Below, piece after piece: positions 56,328 to 64,000 of a stretch of 64,000 nt of DNA (position 1 is its first letter; each line of letters opens with the position of its first letter). The notes beneath the pieces were generated by a model. It was not told where the DNA came from and did no database searches. It saw only the letters and a program-made list of their open reading frames with translations. Where the stretch lies: contig NZ_LT629792.1 in the NCBI RefSeq assembly GCF_900106055.1, forward strand, positions 806,001 through 870,000, read 5' to 3'. A program made the position numbers and the translations under genes. Source of the stretch: Schaalia radingae (GTDB lineage: Bacteria > Actinomycetota > Actinomycetes > Actinomycetales > Actinomycetaceae).

Positions 56328-57443
56328 TTGTCGACACTGCCAGAACCTGAAGGCCGCAAGCTCCGACGCGTCGAAGAGCGCAACTCGCACACGCCTATCG
56401 AAAAGCAACGTCCCACATGGCTGAAGACGCGCGTTTCCAATGGGCCGGGATATCAGGATATGCAGCAGCTGGTTCATCGCGGCGGACTGCACACCGTCTG
56501 CGCAGAAGCTAACTGCCCGAATATCTATGAATGTTGGGAGGACCGTGAGGCTTCCTTCCTGATTGGTGGAGCGCTGTGTACGCGTCGATGCGACTTCTGC
56601 GATATTGCCACCGGACGGCCAACTGAATACGACCGGGATGAGCCCAAGCGCCTGGCTGAGTCGGTTAAAGAACTCGGACTGCGCTATGTGACGATCACAG
56701 GCGTCAGTAGAGACGACCTTGAAGACGGAGCCTCGTGGCTCTACGCAGAATCGTGCCGACAGATCCATGTCATGCAGCCTGGTACCGGTGTCGAATTGCT
56801 GGTCGATGACTTCAAAGGCGATCCACATGCCCTTGCACAGATATTCGAATCCGAGCCTCAGGTGTTCGCTCATAATCTGGAAACGGTTCCGCGCCTGATG
56901 AAGACAATCCGGCCGGCGTTTCGTTACGACCGTTCGCTGAGTGTCATCAACGCAGCGAAGGAGGCTGGCCTCGTCACAAAATCGAACCTGATTTTGGGCA
57001 TGGGGGAGACGACCGAAGAAATCGAATCCACCATGCGTGACCTGCTGGACGCGGGGTGTGACATCTTGACCATTACGCAATACCTTCGCCCCTCGGCATT
57101 GCACCATCCCATTGACCGATGGGTCAAACCTCAGGAATTCGTGCGACTGCGTGACGTGGCGTATGCGATGGGATTCCCCGCCTGTATGTCAGGGCCGCTC
57201 GTGCGTTCCTCCTACCGTTCAGGCAAACTGTGGGGCGAAGCGATGAAGAACCTGGGTCGGGAAATCCCGTCCCAATATGCTGACCTCGTTGAACTGGCCT
57301 CCGCTGGTGCGGCGCGTCAGGAAGCCTCAGCTGTTGTGGGACGGATGTCTCCGGCAGAGTGTGCTCACTCAACGTCGGCCGAACCTGCGATCCCTGCCAG
57401 CGGGTCGCTGGTAGGACGTCCGCTTCCGGTTTCGGCCCTCTAG
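56328..57443 (+). CDS. lipA: Lipoyl synthase
   Basis: A 371-residue radical SAM enzyme with the auxiliary cluster motif [12 protein letters not shown] and the radical SAM motif CTRRCDFC, then [16 protein letters not shown] and the C-terminal SSY pattern (RSSYRSG). It inserts two sulfurs at C6 and C8 of protein-bound octanoyl groups. TTG start is taken because of the GAGGACC site and lack of a better start. About 50 extra C-terminal residues of low complexity follow the catalytic core. Confidence 0.95.
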   Translation: MSTLPEPEGRKLRRVEERNSHTPIEKQRPTWLKTRVSNGPGYQDMQQLVHRGGLHTVCAEANCPNIYECWEDREASFLIGGALCTRRCDFCDIATGRPTEYDRDEPKRLAESVKELGLRYVTITGVSRDDLEDGASWLYAESCRQIHVMQPGTGVELLVDDFKGDPHALAQIFESEPQVFAHNLETVPRLMKTIRPAFRYDRSLSVINAAKEAGLVTKSNLILGMGETTEEIESTMRDLLDAGCDILTITQYLRPSALHHPIDRWVKPQEFVRLRDVAYAMGFPACMSGPLVRSSYRSGKLWGEAMKNLGREIPSQYADLVELASAGAARQEASAVVGRMSPAECAHSTSAEPAIPASGSLVGRPLPVSAL

Positions 57444-57458
57444 GAACCTCATACATCA

Positions 57459-57510
57459 CACAACGCGCGCCTTGAAGCTGGCTGATGAGCCAGTCAAGGC
57501 GCGCGTTGTG
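57459..57510. terminator. Long bidirectional hairpin between lipA and the type VII cassette
   Basis: CACAACGCGCGCCTTGA (57459-57475) is perfectly complementary to TCAAGGCGCGCGTTGTG (57494-57510), 17 bp, with a further 6-bp CTGGCT/AGCCAG stem in the loop. It separates convergent transcripts and is probably a two-way terminator, though without a T-run. Confidence 0.75.
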
Positions 57511-57526
57511 CGTCGGCAACCAGAAG

Positions 57527-59044
57527 TTATGACCTCGGCGAGAAGGCGTGTTCAGTGTGATGGCTACCAGTGATGACTGGCACGTTCGAAGCAGGAGCTT
57601 CTGGCTCCGTGTCGAACAATGACTGAAAATTCTCCTCGTTGATAATCTGCCGGGACGCATGCGCTCCCCTGAAACCAGATCCGGACGAGGCTGCTGCCGC
57701 CATCGAACCACCGGCGCCTGCCATCGCCATCGGCGGAACCATGAAGCCGCGCCCAGTCGCCGCGGCGCCACCACGAGCTGCCAAGGAGGCAGAGGACGCG
57801 GCTGACGATTCAGCGGCGTGGAAGCCCAGACGGCCCGCCTGCGTGGGAGCAGATGAAGACGCGTGGACAGCTTCTGCACCTGCCGGAGCCACCGGGATGC
57901 GTGAGTCAGGAGTGATATCACCGTTGTGCCGGATACCCGCGAAGGCAGCAGAGTGGCTCATTCTCACATCAGACGCGCTATGAGCGCCCGACACGTCATA
58001 GGAGCCTGGCATGCCGTAGGAGCCTGCGTGATACGAACTCGGCAAAGCTGAGGCGTAGTGGGTGCCATAGTAGTCTGAGTAACCCAAGCCGCCATATGCT
58101 CCGCCACCGTAATATCCTGAACCTCGGTTCAACGAGGTGCCTCGACCGTACGCCGCAGGATCCATCATCTGACGCTGAGAACCAAAGAGGCCGCCACCCT
58201 GTGAGCCACCCGTGATCTTGTTGAGCAGCGCGTTTCCACCAGTGGTGAGAAGCTTGGTGCCGACATCTTTCAGAATCTGACCACCGGGGGTGGCCAGGAA
58301 CTGATTCAGCAGGCCGCTTACCTTGTCGAACAGGCCCGCAAGCTGACCCAGGAGGCCTTTGAGGTTGCCGATCGACTCGATCACCTTGTTGATCGTTTCG
58401 CTGATGCGAGTGGCCAGGCTGGATACTTTGGCGGTGACTTGCTGGATGATCGCCGGCAGTGCCAAACCAGCGGTCGCGACTGCTTCGATTAATGCTGAAG
58501 CAAAAGCACCGATGATCTGTGAGAGCGCGTCGCGGACCAGGTCATGAACGACCTGGACGAGGGACGCAGCTACTTCCAGTGCCGTGCCCATTGCATCTGC
58601 CCAACGTCCGGCTTTCTCAACGGTCTTGGCGATGTCGCCTTCGAGGGCATTCAGCGCCTGAATGGTCTCACCGCGCATATCGGACAGGTCGACGCGGGTG
58701 TGGTTCTGCAGAAGCGTACCGGCTTCAGCGAGCTGAGCGTGAATGTTTTTCCACGTCGCGCTGTAGGCGGCCACCTGGTCGGCATCACCGGTGAACGCAT
58801 CGAGCCATTCGTCCAGAGGGTGAACATGCTCGATGAGCCACCCCAGACCCATCGCAATCAGTGTGCCCAGCGGGTCGAGGACCGCGGCACCGATATCCAG
58901 CGCGGTTGAAAAGAGCGCGACGCCGCCACTGACCCAGTCCTTCGATTCAAAGGCCTTGACGAGGGCCTCACCATCTTCGATCAGCAGCGTACCGGCCAGC
59001 TGCCCTGTGGATTCCTGGCGTTCAGCAACCAAAGAATTACTCAT
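57527..59044 (-). CDS. Candidate type VII secretion substrate, helical N-terminus and Gly/Ser/Tyr-rich tail
   Basis: A 505-residue protein. The first ~280 residues are alpha-helical with the type VII style segment YSATWKNIHAQLAEAGTLL (W-x-N turn) and hydrophobic helices; they resemble the N-terminal helical domains of CpnT/EspA/PPE-like substrates. The tail (about 295-505) is low-complexity (YGRGTSLNRGSGYYGGGAYG, HAGSYGMPGSYDVSGA). No signal peptide. The gene overlaps the EspC-like gene by 8 bases. No ESX core component (EccC) is nearby. Substrate status is inferred from fold and neighbours. Confidence 0.68.
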   Translation of the reverse strand: MSNSLVAERQESTGQLAGTLLIEDGEALVKAFESKDWVSGGVALFSTALDIGAAVLDPLGTLIAMGLGWLIEHVHPLDEWLDAFTGDADQVAAYSATWKNIHAQLAEAGTLLQNHTRVDLSDMRGETIQALNALEGDIAKTVEKAGRWADAMGTALEVAASLVQVVHDLVRDALSQIIGAFASALIEAVATAGLALPAIIQQVTAKVSSLATRISETINKVIESIGNLKGLLGQLAGLFDKVSGLLNQFLATPGGQILKDVGTKLLTTGGNALLNKITGGSQGGGLFGSQRQMMDPAAYGRGTSLNRGSGYYGGGAYGGLGYSDYYGTHYASALPSSYHAGSYGMPGSYDVSGAHSASDVRMSHSAAFAGIRHNGDITPDSRIPVAPAGAEAVHASSSAPTQAGRLGFHAAESSAASSASLAARGGAAATGRGFMVPPMAMAGAGGSMAAAASSGSGFRGAHASRQIINEENFQSLFDTEPEAPASNVPVITGSHHTEHAFSPRS

Positions 59045-59372
59045 GGCGACCCCGCTTACCCCATACGTTTACCTCAGCTTTGAACCCGCGCGTCAGGTCC
59101 GCTTCCTGAGAGTTGAAGTCTTCAGTGGTCAATCCGAGCTGCCTGGACGTCCTCTCCAAGGCGTCGGTCGCGCTTTGCATGGTTCGGCGCGCTGCGCTTT
59201 CCATGATCAACAACGGAGGCAGCAAGATCGGGGTGCAGAGAAGCCCAAAAGCGGTGCCGCCTATACCCGCTTCATATGAGGCCTGCTTAGCCAGGTCAAC
59301 AGCGCTGGCCACCTGTGCTACGTGTGCTTTGTGCTGGGACAGTTCGTCTGTTCTGATCTCGAGGTCGCTCAC
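59037..59372 (-). CDS. EspC-like (DUF2580-type) type VII secretion-associated protein
   Basis: A 111-residue protein starting LEIRTDELSQHKAHVAQVAS, which matches the EspC-family N-terminal helix, followed by a turn GIGGTAFGLLC and a second helix (SATDALERTSRQLGL). Near the C-terminus FNSQE stands where the YxxxD/E secretion motif normally occurs, with Phe for Tyr. It probably pairs with the 505-residue partner. It overlaps both neighbours (ATGA with the YbaB-like gene), so the three are translationally coupled. Confidence 0.72.
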   Translation of the reverse strand: MSDLEIRTDELSQHKAHVAQVASAVDLAKQASYEAGIGGTAFGLLCTPILLPPLLIMESAARRTMQSATDALERTSRQLGLTTEDFNSQEADLTRGFKAEVNVWGKRGRHE

Positions 59373-59713
59373 ATTTCACCTATCAATCTTGAGACAATCG
59401 GAGAATCCTCACCAAACAGTTCGCCCGCGATCGTGTGCACCTGACCGCGAAGGTCCGTGCGCGCCGCGTTGTAAGCCTCCATCACGTCGTAGGCGATGTG
59501 ATCGGCTGGCACGCCCTGGGCATGACTATCGATATCTGTACTTCTGAGATGACCTTGAAAATTCACCGTGATTCGCACGAGACGGTCGCGACTGGTGCCC
59601 TGTCCGGTCACCTTCTCTGCTCGGCGACGAAATTCTGTTGCGGTTTCTGCGTGCTGTTGAGCTTGGGCCACTTGACGCTTGACCCGCTCTTGTGCTTGTG
59701 CAATTTCGTCCAC
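59369..59713 (-). CDS. YbaB/EbfC family protein (EspL-like)
   Basis: A 114-residue YbaB-family protein: coiled N-terminal helix (DEIAQAQERVKRQVAQAQQH), then the beta-hairpin VRITVNFQGHLRSTDID and a second helix. YbaB proteins bind nucleoid DNA as dimers, and related genes sit next to type VII substrates (EspL in mycobacteria). The GTG at 59713 is chosen because longer frames enter low-complexity sequence; its ribosome site is weak. First gene of the cassette. Confidence 0.7.
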   Translation of the reverse strand: MDEIAQAQERVKRQVAQAQQHAETATEFRRRAEKVTGQGTSRDRLVRITVNFQGHLRSTDIDSHAQGVPADHIAYDVMEAYNAARTDLRGQVHTIAGELFGEDSPIVSRLIGEM

Positions 59714-59914
59714 ACCTAGGAATGTAAACGGAAAACAGGACCTTTGTCCATACCTGACAGCAAATTTCCGCACATTTACATTTGCTCCGTACACCGGCCG
59801 CTGCACCGTCATGCAATGTTCTTTTACCGATACGCGTCCACATTGCGACAGAACGTGACGCGTGCGTATGCGCGCACATTCACCCGTTCATTGGATTCAA
59901 TGCCAATGTGCCTC

Positions 59915-59954
59915 GTACACGCACATGTCTGGTACACACGCTTCCGGTACACAC
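59915..59954. repeat. GTACAC direct repeats upstream of the type VII cassette
   Basis: GTACAC occurs at 59915-59920, 59932-59937 and 59947-59952; the last two copies lie in identical GGTACACAC nonamers, 15 bp apart. They lie 200-240 bp before the YbaB-like start on the minus strand, downstream of the ligase stop at 59964. Regulator binding is possible. The surrounding 250 bp show no gene. Confidence 0.55.
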
Positions 59955-59963
59955 ACCGCCCTG

Positions 59964-61643
59964 CTAGTCGCCTGGTGCGAACACTGCGCGAAGCGCGGAG
60001 ACGGTGACCTTGCCGTTGGACGATACCGGCAGTGACTCAACTACCGCCAGGCGCTGAGGCACCTTGAAGCGCGCAAGATATCGACCGGCAAACTCACGTA
60101 CATCGTGAAGCGATGGCGCTTCGCACCCCTCATTCATGACCAGTACCGCGCTGACAGCTTCGCCCCACTTCACATCGGGCACACCCACCACATGCGCGGA
60201 TCGGACTCCGTCCATGCGCGTGAGCACCTGTTCAACCTCGTGAGGGAGCACCTTTTCGCCGCCTGTGTTCACCGTGGCCACTTTGCGCCCCACGATGTGA
60301 ACGAAGCCGTCCTCGTCAATGAAACCCAAGTCGCCGGTGCGCAGCCACGGGCCCCTCAACGATGCCGCGTTGAGTTCCTCGTCATTCCAGTACCCGTTGG
60401 TAACGGATGGGCCGGTGCAGATGAGTTCACCAATAGTGTTCGCACGGATGTCTCCCCCGCGCGAGCTGGGCGGCAGAACGCTCGCAACTAACGAGGGGGA
60501 CTCGCCCGCCCGGGTACCTTCAACTGGGACAGCGTGTGCGTCCAGCCCATCCACCATCTCGATACCGATACGTGTGTGCGGGAAAGGAAAACCGCTGGTT
60601 GTGGAGCGGTCGGCTGGAAGACCGGGAACCAGGCACGTACCTGACGCTGCCTGCTCAGTCATCCCCCATACGCTGAACGGTTCAAGGCCTCGTTCGCGCA
60701 ACATGGCGGCAAGGTCAGCCGGTACGGGTGCGCCGCCGATCAAAGGGCGCGTGAATGAGGGCAACCCATCCGAGGTGAAAGTGGGAACCTGACACATCAT
60801 GCGGTACATCGTGGGAACGGCGAACATCATCTCCACCTGGTAGCTGCCCAGGGCTTCGACCAGTGCAGCTGGATGGAACGCATCCACGATGATCACCGTT
60901 CCGCCCGAGACCGCCAGGTCCAGCGTGGTGCCGTTGAAACCACCGATATGGGACAGGGGAACGCTGACGGCTTCGACGGTGCGTGGACCATATTCGAAGA
61001 CGTCGCGGAAATTGCGCGTGCCCCACCACAGGTTCTCATGGGTGAGTGTGACGCCCTTGGGATGAGCGGCCGTTCCCGAGGTGTACAAAATTGCGCCGAC
61101 CGTGTCCGCAGGCAGTGCCGCCACATCAGCAAGCGGCAGGGGAGAGGTCTCAGCAACCGCGCGACTCCACTGGTCAACTGTCACGACGCGTGGCTGGCGG
61201 GCCGGGTGGGAAGCGTTGTCGGCGTCGATATTCAAGGTGGTCGCGCGCTCAACGCGGTCAATCTGAGCATCCCCGCAGATGACGACATCCGGCTCGCAGT
61301 TGACCAGGATGGCGGCTAATTCCCCGGCCTGCAGGTGCTGATCGAGCGGCACAGTGATGGCTCCTATTGCGGAGCAGGCCACGTGCACGAGCATATGCCA
61401 GGCGCAGTTCGGCGCCATGATAATGACGCGGCAGGTGGGCCCGACATTCCAGTCCAATAAGACCTGAGCAGCGCGCAGCGCGTTGTCGAGGCTGTGAGCC
61501 AGGGTGCGGCGCGAGGCTTCCGAGTAGGTGTGCGCTGCAGGATCCAGATGCAGCTCGATGAGATTGTCGCGCCCGGCATGGCGCGCAGCGGACAGCGCGA
61601 GGAAATGGATGGCGGAAAAATCTGCGTGCGGCTCAGTGATCAC
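59964..61643 (-). CDS. AMP-forming acyl-CoA ligase (MenE/fatty-acyl-CoA ligase family)
   Basis: A 559-residue ANL-family adenylating enzyme: A3 loop ILYTSGTAAHPKGVTLTH, A5 SVWGMTEQA, A7 LRTGDLGFIDEDG, A8 GRKVATVNTGGEKV and the C-terminal catalytic Lys in SSNGKVTV. It should activate a carboxylic acid to acyl-AMP then acyl-CoA. Substrate is not clear: o-succinylbenzoate (MenE) or a fatty or aromatic acid. No menaquinone genes adjoin it. It is on the same strand as and upstream of the type VII cassette. Confidence 0.85.
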   Translation of the reverse strand: MITEPHADFSAIHFLALSAARHAGRDNLIELHLDPAAHTYSEASRRTLAHSLDNALRAAQVLLDWNVGPTCRVIIMAPNCAWHMLVHVACSAIGAITVPLDQHLQAGELAAILVNCEPDVVICGDAQIDRVERATTLNIDADNASHPARQPRVVTVDQWSRAVAETSPLPLADVAALPADTVGAILYTSGTAAHPKGVTLTHENLWWGTRNFRDVFEYGPRTVEAVSVPLSHIGGFNGTTLDLAVSGGTVIIVDAFHPAALVEALGSYQVEMMFAVPTMYRMMCQVPTFTSDGLPSFTRPLIGGAPVPADLAAMLRERGLEPFSVWGMTEQAASGTCLVPGLPADRSTTSGFPFPHTRIGIEMVDGLDAHAVPVEGTRAGESPSLVASVLPPSSRGGDIRANTIGELICTGPSVTNGYWNDEELNAASLRGPWLRTGDLGFIDEDGFVHIVGRKVATVNTGGEKVLPHEVEQVLTRMDGVRSAHVVGVPDVKWGEAVSAVLVMNEGCEAPSLHDVREFAGRYLARFKVPQRLAVVESLPVSSNGKVTVSALRAVFAPGD

Positions 61644-61776
61644 GGCTCCTATTATGCAGCCGCCGATGTGCTGACGGTGAACATGAGGTGATGGACACGA
61701 TCACTAGGAACACGACGGCGCAGACACGTACGATAGAGGGTCGCAACGTTTGTTTACCAGCACAGGAGGCATCACC

Positions 61777-62292
61777 ATGGCAGATGAATCGCGAGTACAT
61801 AAGGTGGAGGACCGGATTCATCAGACGGTCGCACGCTTGCTGGGCCGACGCATCAAGGATCCGCGCCTGGGGTTCGTGACCATTACAGATGTGCGCGTCA
61901 CAGGAGACTTGCAGCACGCCTCCGTGTTCTACACCGTCCTGGGTGATGACGAGGAACGCGCAGCAACGGCGCGCGCTTTCGAATCCGCCAAGGGGCTGAT
62001 TCGCTCCGAAGTGGGCAAGGCATTGGGCATTCGATTGACCCCGACGCTCGAATTCATCCTCGACGCGCTTCCAGAGACGGCCGCCTCCATTGAAGATGCA
62101 TTGGGCAAGGCTCGTGCGCGTGATGAGGAGATCGCGCGCGGTGCTCAAGGTGCCAGCTATGCCGGCGAGGCAGACCCCTACCGTCATCCCGAAGAAGACG
62201 ACGAGGAATACGCCGACGAGGGAGGCGCTGACGACACATACGTCGATCAATCAGACATCGACGAGGCCGACGCCGACACCGACGAAATCTAG
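61777..62292 (+). CDS. rbfA: Ribosome-binding factor A
   Basis: A 171-residue RbfA: KH-like core with VHKVEDRIHQTVARLLGRRI, DPRLGFVTITDVRVTGDLQH and SEVGKALGIRLTPTLEF. It aids 30S maturation in cold. About 50 acidic C-terminal residues (EEDDEEYADEGG) extend beyond the core. The ATG at 61777 has a GGAGG site 7 bases upstream. In most Actinobacteria it follows infB directly; here it is 17 kb away. Confidence 0.95.
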   Translation: MADESRVHKVEDRIHQTVARLLGRRIKDPRLGFVTITDVRVTGDLQHASVFYTVLGDDEERAATARAFESAKGLIRSEVGKALGIRLTPTLEFILDALPETAASIEDALGKARARDEEIARGAQGASYAGEADPYRHPEEDDEEYADEGGADDTYVDQSDIDEADADTDEI

Positions 62293-62306
62293 GCCCGCCC
62301 AGATCC

Positions 62307-63254
62307 ATGACACCTACCGATTCGAAGCAGAAGCCACAGCCACCCTCGGGAATTCTGATCGTTGACAAGCCCCAAGGGATGACCAGTCATGACGTGGTGA
62401 GCCGTGTGCGACGACTGGCGCACACCCGTAAAGTCGGGCACGCCGGCACGCTCGACCCGATGGCGACCGGTGTGTTGGTGATCGGTATCGGCAAAGCGAC
62501 GCGGCTGCTCACCTACCTGAGCGCCAGTACGAAGACCTATGACGCCACCATGCGTCTGGGAATCGGGACAACCAGCGAGGACGCAGATGGGCAGGTCACG
62601 GAGTGCCCAGGAGCCAGCGATGTGACAGCCGATCAGGTGGCCGACGCTGCCCGTGTGGTGCGTGAACGTGGGTGGCAGGTGCCCTCTGCCGTCTCTGCCA
62701 TCAAGATCGGTGGGAAGCGTGCGCACGCTCTGGTGCGCGAAGGAGAAGACGTCCACATCCCTCCGCGCGAGGTTCATATCAGCGCGATTGACCTGACTGG
62801 GCCGCTCCGCCCGACCGCAGCGGAGGCAGGCGTGCCGGTGGTGGACTGTGATATTCACGTTGAATGTTCGGCCGGCACCTACGTGCGAGCCATTGCCCGC
62901 GACATTGCCGAACAGCTCGGCACAGCTGCACACCTGACTGCTTTGCGCCGGCTGCAGGCCGGGGCATTCACCCTGCACGATGCTGCGCCACTGGATCGGC
63001 TTGAAGCGCTGTGCGCTGAAGGAGCCGACGTGCCGATCATTCCCATTGGTGAGGCCGTCAGCAGACTCTTTGACACCCTTGAGATTTCTCAGGAGGAGGC
63101 CGCGCGCTTTGCTCACGGGAATCCGCCTGAACGCAGCGGCGCGCAGCTGGCTGATATGAATGTGGACCAGCCGATCGGCGTGTATTGTGAAGGCCGGTGT
63201 TTAGGCCTGGTGAAGGTACAAAACGGTGCTCTGCGCACGATAAGGGTGTGGTAA
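62307..63254 (+). CDS. truB: tRNA pseudouridine(55) synthase
   Basis: A 315-residue TruB with IVDKPQGMTSHDVVSRVRRL, the catalytic segment HAGTLDPMATGVLVIGIGKA (catalytic Asp in GTLDP), KTYDATMRLGIGTTSEDADG and a PUA-like tail. It makes psi55 in the T loop of tRNAs. The gene ends 3 bases before the ribF start. Confidence 0.96.
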   Translation: MTPTDSKQKPQPPSGILIVDKPQGMTSHDVVSRVRRLAHTRKVGHAGTLDPMATGVLVIGIGKATRLLTYLSASTKTYDATMRLGIGTTSEDADGQVTECPGASDVTADQVADAARVVRERGWQVPSAVSAIKIGGKRAHALVREGEDVHIPPREVHISAIDLTGPLRPTAAEAGVPVVDCDIHVECSAGTYVRAIARDIAEQLGTAAHLTALRRLQAGAFTLHDAAPLDRLEALCAEGADVPIIPIGEAVSRLFDTLEISQEEAARFAHGNPPERSGAQLADMNVDQPIGVYCEGRCLGLVKVQNGALRTIRVW

Positions 63255-63257
63255 GAC

Positions 63258-64000
63258 ATGCAGGTGTGGACGTCAATTGACCAAGTGCCACGAGATTTCG
63301 CCTCCGTGGTGACCATCGGCAACTTCGATGGTATGCACCGCGGTCATCGGCGTGTGATCTCCGCCTGCGTGGACCGTGCGCGCAAACGTGGGGTGGCGGC
63401 AGTGGCCTGCACCTTTGACCCGCACCCCCGGCAAGTCCACCAGCCCGACTCGCATATGCAGCTGATCAGCCCACTGGAAGATCGCCTGAGCGCGATGGAT
63501 GCTGCCGGCCTCGATCACACGCTTGTCATCCACTATGACCGCTCCTTCTATTCGCTGACGGCGCGCGAGTTCGTCCAGCTCACGCTCGTTGAGGTACTGG
63601 GTGCTGTGGAAGTTGTGGTTGGTGAGGATTTCCGCTTCGGCAAAGACAACGCCGGCACGGTCGAAACCCTGCGTGAACTGGGCAGAGAATACGGCTTTGA
63701 TGTGGTGATGGTCGCTGACATCATCAGCCCGCAAGGTCGGCGCTGGTCGTCGTCCTGGGTTCGTGAACTACTTGACGAGGGTGACGTTGCTCAGGCGGCA
63801 TATGTTTTGGGCCGACAGCACCGAGTGCGTGGCGTTGTTCAGCACGGATTCAAACGCGGACGCAAACTCGGTTTTCCGACTGCCAATCTGTCCGAGGGGA
63901 TCGACGGTGTGGTGCCTGCGGACGGTGTGTATGCCGGATGGGTCGTGCGCTCGGTGCCGAATACGACGGCGCGTGAGTTCTATCCGGCAGCGATTTCAGT
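63258..64000 (+). CDS. ribF: Bifunctional riboflavin kinase/FAD synthetase (3' truncated by window edge)
   Basis: An open frame from ATG 63258 with no stop to the window end. It begins MQVWTSIDQVPRDFASVVTI and has the FMN-adenylyltransferase motif GNFDGMHRGHR, CTFDPHP and SSWVRELLDEGDV; the riboflavin kinase part starts with GRKLGFPTANL. It makes FMN and FAD from riboflavin. It is the usual end of the rbfA-truB-ribF block. About 80 residues are missing past the edge. Confidence 0.94.
   Translation, partial: MQVWTSIDQVPRDFASVVTIGNFDGMHRGHRRVISACVDRARKRGVAAVACTFDPHPRQVHQPDSHMQLISPLEDRLSAMDAAGLDHTLVIHYDRSFYSLTAREFVQLTLVEVLGAVEVVVGEDFRFGKDNAGTVETLRELGREYGFDVVMVADIISPQGRRWSSSWVRELLDEGDVAQAAYVLGRQHRVRGVVQHGFKRGRKLGFPTANLSEGIDGVVPADGVYAGWVVRSVPNTTAREFYPAAIS

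Noticed and set aside
59915..59954. The GTACAC repeats as a CRISPR-like array
   Set aside because: Units of 6-9 bases, three copies, with no spacers of constant length; far too short for CRISPR.

Overview
The window is a gene-dense stretch of chromosome from a moderately high-GC Actinobacterium. The markers are an hrcA-dnaJ-rsmE-phoH-ybeY-CNNM-era-leuA-recO-uppS core, zur near glyS, dgt-dnaG, rimP-nusA-ylxR-infB and rbfA-truB-ribF, all in orders familiar from Actinomycetales. A LuxS gene, a Zur-linked 'choice-of-anchor M' surface protein, a GH95 fucosidase and an intermediate GC level suggest a host-associated member of the Actinomycetaceae (Trueperella/Arcanobacterium/Actinotignum-like). The genus is a guess. 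I saw no rRNA, CRISPR array, integrase or insertion sequence.

Layout. 1-7.9 kb: end of a DUF3097 gene, then a CIRCE-controlled hrcA-dnaJ-rsmE block and a tightly overlapped phoH-ybeY-CNNM-era block. 8-11.4 kb: the three AmmeMemoRadiSam genes (Memo-like, AMMECR1-like, radical SAM) and a membrane protein. 11.4-15.1 kb: leuA behind a leucine leader peptide and hairpins, then recO-uppS. 15.1-18.9 kb (minus strand): znuABC, a Fur/Zur regulator and a DedA-like protein, with a Zur-like operator before znuA. 18.9-24.1 kb: LacI regulator and a divergent malEFG-type sugar transporter without its ATPase. 24.1-27.6 kb: glyS, dus, aroD. 27.6-32.7 kb: GH95 fucosidase, a short TetR, a decayed fragment of an acyl-CoA dehydratase activase, and a GH13-like protein whose catalytic signature is gone. 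32.8-38.1 kb: dgt, dnaG, luxS, two unknown proteins and two tRNAs. 38.2-44.5 kb: a DUF4439-type lipoprotein divergent from rimP-nusA-ylxR-infB, closed by a terminator.

44.5-49.4 kb holds a TPP riboswitch followed by five close-packed genes: an APH-fold kinase, a ThiYXZ-like pyrimidine transporter, and a second NMT1/THI5-like protein without a signal peptide. 49.7-57.4 kb: a KstD-like flavoprotein, a large wall-anchored surface protein with its own Zur-like box, a VanZ-like protein, nadE, lipB and lipA. 57.5-61.6 kb (minus strand): an orphan type VII secretion substrate cassette (YbaB-like, EspC-like and a large helical/low-complexity protein) downstream of an acyl-CoA ligase. 61.8-64 kb: rbfA-truB-ribF, cut by the window edge.

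Three themes link the genes. Zinc: Zur, ZnuABC and the surface protein share near-identical operators. Vitamin and cofactor supply: thiamine precursor salvage, lipoate, NAD and riboflavin. Sugar use: maltose-type uptake and fucosidase. The usual infB-rbfA-truB order is split here by about 17 kb of accessory genes. All calls are from reading the sequence; no database search was run.
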